Source: Bacteroidales bacterium (GTDB lineage Bacteria; Bacteroidota; Bacteroidia; Bacteroidales; Bacteroidaceae). Taken from it: a stretch of 7,827 nt of DNA. The notes under the pieces were generated by a model. That model was not told the DNA's origin and did not search any database. It worked only from the letters and a program-made list of their open reading frames with translations. Every line of letters begins with the position of its first letter. Position 1 is the stretch's first letter. Where the stretch lies: NCBI GenBank assembly GCA_004555055.1, contig SFJN01000125.1:1-7827 (forward strand), in the 5' to 3' direction. A program made the translations under genes and the position numbers. Shown here piece after piece: positions 6,165-7,827 of this stretch.

Positions 6165-7646
6165 CCATACAATCTGGTCGGGATAGACAGCGAGGTGAGG
6201 CTGTTGTAGGTCGTTGTATGCCGCTTCCACCAGTCCTTCGCAGAGTAGCGAGAAAGCCTTTTGCTCCTCGTGGCTTCCGTCCTGTCCCGATGCCCTCAGC
6301 AGTTGTGCCCGGAACATGGCGTCGCGTATGCGTGTGGTCTGCGAGGCATCTTCGGCAATCGCTTTCGGCATCTCCAACCCCAGACTATGGTATTTCTGCA
6401 CCATGTCGTGCAGGTCGAGCTGGTAGAATATGCTTTTCGTGTAGTTTCCGGAGATTTTCTGCAGGCATGCTTTCATGAATTTCAGCCGCTGTTCCGTCAG
6501 TCTTTCGGTGTTGACCTCCAGTTTGCAGCCTTCGATGGTCTGAGCCTCCGTCGGACATCCTGCAATGAGGGCTTTCAGCACCTTGCCCAGCTGTGTGGCA
6601 TCCGGACAGAGATGGTATGCAGGCAGGTCGGTAGCGGTATAAGGTGTGGCAAAGTCGTAAAGACATACCGCATATCCTTCGGCTCCGACGGGGAGTACGC
6701 TGATGCACTGTCCGGCCTTGAAGGTGATGCCCCAGTCATTTTCCGGGACTCCGGTGATGACATTGTCGTGTGAGAGCGACCAATTGCGTGCGATGTGTGC
6801 GTTTTCTATCCAGATGTTTCCATTCTCGGCCGTCAGTGGGCGGTCGATGATGGCATTCTGGGTGAAGAGCGAAGGGTGTTTCGGCAGGTTCGACTGCAGG
6901 ATGAGCCGCTGGTCCTGTACGATGTTCTGCAGGTTCATGGTGCTCCGGACCATCTCCTCTGTGGTGGCGAAGGAGTAGTATGTAGCCTTCGTAAGTGGCA
7001 CTACCGCCACCTTGAAGCGTTGTTTCAGCGTGTCGATGCTGCAGTGGGCCATGGCCTTATGTGCTTCTTCGGTAAAGAGATGCAGGCCGGTGTCCATCAG
7101 GGGGATGTGTGTGGAGACGTATTGCCTCAGTGTTTCTGCGTCGGCATGTTCGATGGCAAAGTCGAGGTGTGCGGGATTCCGGCGGTCCATCATGAAGACG
7201 CGGTGTCCGGCAGCGGCAAACGGGTCGGTCCATACGCCGTAGCAGATGATGTCGGCATCGGATGGCGTTTCCGGCAGTTGGTATGCCGTGGTATGTATGT
7301 ATGCCGTGCTTTCGGCTTCGAGTACGGTGAAGCGCTCCGGTGTCTGGTTCATGATTCTTTCCAGCAGCGGATATTGCAGGTCGGAAAGAGCCTGGTCGAT
7401 GTGCTGTCCCAGCTGCCAGCGGAATACGGGAACCGGTGTATGGCATGCGCCTTCGTGGGCATAGGCCGGCGGTACGTGCCCGTGGGGAGCCGGGGTATAT
7501 ATTACGCGGCGTTTGGCATCAGCTGCCAGCAGAGGACGTTCAGGTTTTCTCATGGCTTTCATCATATTTTCTGAGGGAAGTTTGCGGTTCCGGAATTGGT
7601 TCTTGAGGTTTTCCGCAAATCTGTACGATGGCACTTCAAAGGCCAT
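5073..7646 (-). CDS. fkp: Fkp-family L-fucokinase with a degenerate N-terminal GDP-fucose pyrophosphorylase domain
   Basis: The family enzyme (Bacteroides fragilis Fkp, about 949 residues) phosphorylates L-fucose to fucose-1-phosphate with its C-terminal GHMP kinase, then makes GDP-fucose with its N-terminal pyrophosphorylase. This protein has 857 residues. The kinase half is complete: GRSAVRIDIAGGWTDTPP (495-512), the ATP loop PAGSGLGTSS (619-628), LLTTGGGWQDQYGG (661-674) and KLPGAGGGGYLYM (804-816). The N-terminal half keeps family landmarks TPVPVFRW (70-77), CYGVWTDP (135-142), WIENAHI (279-285) and ITGVPENDW (297-305), followed by KSIFYQLDL (404-412). It lacks the LGSGGGT loop, and where Fkp has AGGQSRR and a PSGK lysine it reads PAPHGHV (52-58) and HEGA (64-67). 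Fucokinase activity is well supported; GDP-fucose synthesis by this protein is doubtful. The Met at 7646 is the most upstream possible start: the frame has a TAA at 7686-7688 with no ATG, GTG or TTG between. Met28 and Met29 are alternatives. It is the first gene of the group. The symbol is by homology only. Confidence 0.9.
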   Translation of the reverse strand: MAFEVPSYRFAENLKNQFRNRKLPSENMMKAMRKPERPLLAADAKRRVIYTPAPHGHVPPAYAHEGACHTPVPVFRWQLGQHIDQALSDLQYPLLERIMNQTPERFTVLEAESTAYIHTTAYQLPETPSDADIICYGVWTDPFAAAGHRVFMMDRRNPAHLDFAIEHADAETLRQYVSTHIPLMDTGLHLFTEEAHKAMAHCSIDTLKQRFKVAVVPLTKATYYSFATTEEMVRSTMNLQNIVQDQRLILQSNLPKHPSLFTQNAIIDRPLTAENGNIWIENAHIARNWSLSHDNVITGVPENDWGITFKAGQCISVLPVGAEGYAVCLYDFATPYTATDLPAYHLCPDATQLGKVLKALIAGCPTEAQTIEGCKLEVNTERLTEQRLKFMKACLQKISGNYTKSIFYQLDLHDMVQKYHSLGLEMPKAIAEDASQTTRIRDAMFRAQLLRASGQDGSHEEQKAFSLLCEGLVEAAYNDLQQPHLAVYPDQIVWGRSAVRIDIAGGWTDTPPFCVNTGGNVVNLAIELNGQQPLQVYVKPCKEPHIVCKSIDLSAQETIDTYEELALFNKVGSPFSIPKAALALCGFLPQFAQHPSPTLREQLEEFGCGIEITLLSAIPAGSGLGTSSILAATVLGALSDFCGLGWDKMTICDRTLLLEQLLTTGGGWQDQYGGVLHGVKLLQSGRGFVQTPTTRWLPDTLWTDPENRACHLLYYTGITRTAKQILAEIVRGMFLNSATHLDILNGMKEHALQMFEAIQRGNMVEYGRLVRRTWSQNKALDSGTEPPLVAQLCQRIDDLCAGYKLPGAGGGGYLYMVAKDPEAAARIKHILTAEPLTASARFVEMKLSRKGLQVSRS

Positions 7647-7706
7647 CCTCGTGCTTTTCTGATATTTGGAGGGTTGTTCTATAAATTAGTTTATTATTCA
7701 ATTAGG

Positions 7707-7770
7707 AAGTGTTCTTATGCTTGGCCAGTTTTTAGGCTCTCACTTGTATCTTTCTCTCCTTTAAACACTT
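7707..7770. repeat. Spaced 7-bp inverted repeat upstream of the fucokinase
   Basis: AAGTGTT (7707-7713) and AACACTT (7764-7770) are perfect reverse complements separated by 50 bases. The outer arm lies next to the palindrome at 7772. A 7-bp match at this spacing in AT-rich DNA could be chance, but together with the neighbouring repeats it could close a larger folded leader. Confidence 0.35.
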
Positions 7771-7771
7771 A

Positions 7772-7822
7772 CATAGCCCGCTATGCGCGTGTTCGCAGGA
7801 CAGAAATCTACTGCGCGATAGC
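7772..7822. repeat. Overlapping inverted repeats at the right edge
   Basis: CATAGC (7772-7777) and GCTATG (7780-7785) form a palindrome around CC, realistically a 5-bp stem with a 4-base loop. The second arm also pairs with a later copy: GCTATGCGC (7780-7788) against GCGCGATAGC (7813-7822), with one bulged base. Inside that, CGCAG (7794-7798) pairs with CTGCG (7811-7815). The first and second pairings use the same bases and exclude each other. This may be a structured RNA leader, an end of a mobile or dispersed repeat, or part of a terminator of a gene beyond the window. The sequence alone does not decide. Confidence 0.5.
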
Positions 7823-7827
7823 TCAAA

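Larger units (their letters stand above)
7647..7827 (-). promoter_or_regulatory. AT-rich leader and presumed promoter region of the gene group
   Basis: This is 181 bp of non-coding sequence upstream of the fucokinase start. On the minus strand the 50 bases before about position 7670 are strongly AT-rich (TGAATAATAAACTAATTTAT), the likeliest place for a promoter. The element TAATTTAT only partly matches the Bacteroidetes TAnnTTTG box and I see no good -33 element. GAGG directly abuts the ATG, too close to act as a normal Shine-Dalgarno sequence. All three minus-strand frames meet stops here, so no gene of useful length is present, although the far end could be the tail of something outside the window. 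Confidence 0.35.

Noticed and set aside
7437..7646. A frameshift or sequencing error hiding a normal pyrophosphorylase N-terminus
   Set aside because: The frame is continuous, the spacing to TPVPVFRW matches the family exactly, and neither the other frames here nor the upstream 181 bp encode a GSGGGT or AGGQSRR-like motif.
1..7827. CRISPR arrays, tRNA or rRNA genes, transposase genes, phage or defence genes
   Set aside because: No regularly spaced direct repeats, no tRNA-like cloverleaf and no recombinase or defence motifs were seen. Apart from the possible repeat at the right edge, the window looks like ordinary chromosomal metabolic genes.

Overview
The window carries four genes, all on the minus strand, plus short non-coding edges. 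Reading downstream from the right the order is: a fucokinase of the Fkp family (7646-5073), the alpha and beta subunits of a 2-oxoglutarate:ferredoxin oxidoreductase (korA 4895-3051, korB 2843-1833), and a succinate/acetate-type CoA-transferase (1743-241). A perfect 16-bp hairpin with a T-rich tail on the minus strand (116-160) closes the group. The gaps between genes are 177, 207 and 89 bp, and no other strong terminator is visible. One transcription unit is therefore possible, but the gaps leave room for internal promoters.

The organism is most likely an anaerobic member of the Bacteroidales, perhaps Prevotellaceae. The reasons are an Fkp-type fucose enzyme closest to what I remember of Bacteroides fragilis Fkp, starts without clear Shine-Dalgarno sequences, AT-rich gaps between fairly GC-rich genes, and a ferredoxin-dependent 2-oxoacid oxidoreductase next to a CoA-transferase. 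The genus is inference only.

The three left-hand genes form a sensible metabolic module. KorAB interconverts 2-oxoglutarate and succinyl-CoA with ferredoxin, and the CoA-transferase moves CoA between succinate and acetate (or propionate). Together they could turn succinate into 2-oxoglutarate for glutamate synthesis, or run the other way and release succinate while conserving the thioester as acetyl-CoA.

The most unusual item is the Fkp-family protein. Its C-terminal GHMP kinase half is well preserved with all three kinase motifs. The N-terminal GDP-fucose pyrophosphorylase half has lost the Gly-rich nucleotide-binding signatures and appears shortened at several places, while keeping other family landmarks. 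It looks like a fucokinase fused to a decayed or repurposed nucleotidyltransferase domain. The right edge (7647-7827) is a non-coding, AT-rich leader holding several short, partly competing inverted repeats. The left edge (1-240) holds the terminator and nothing else I can identify.
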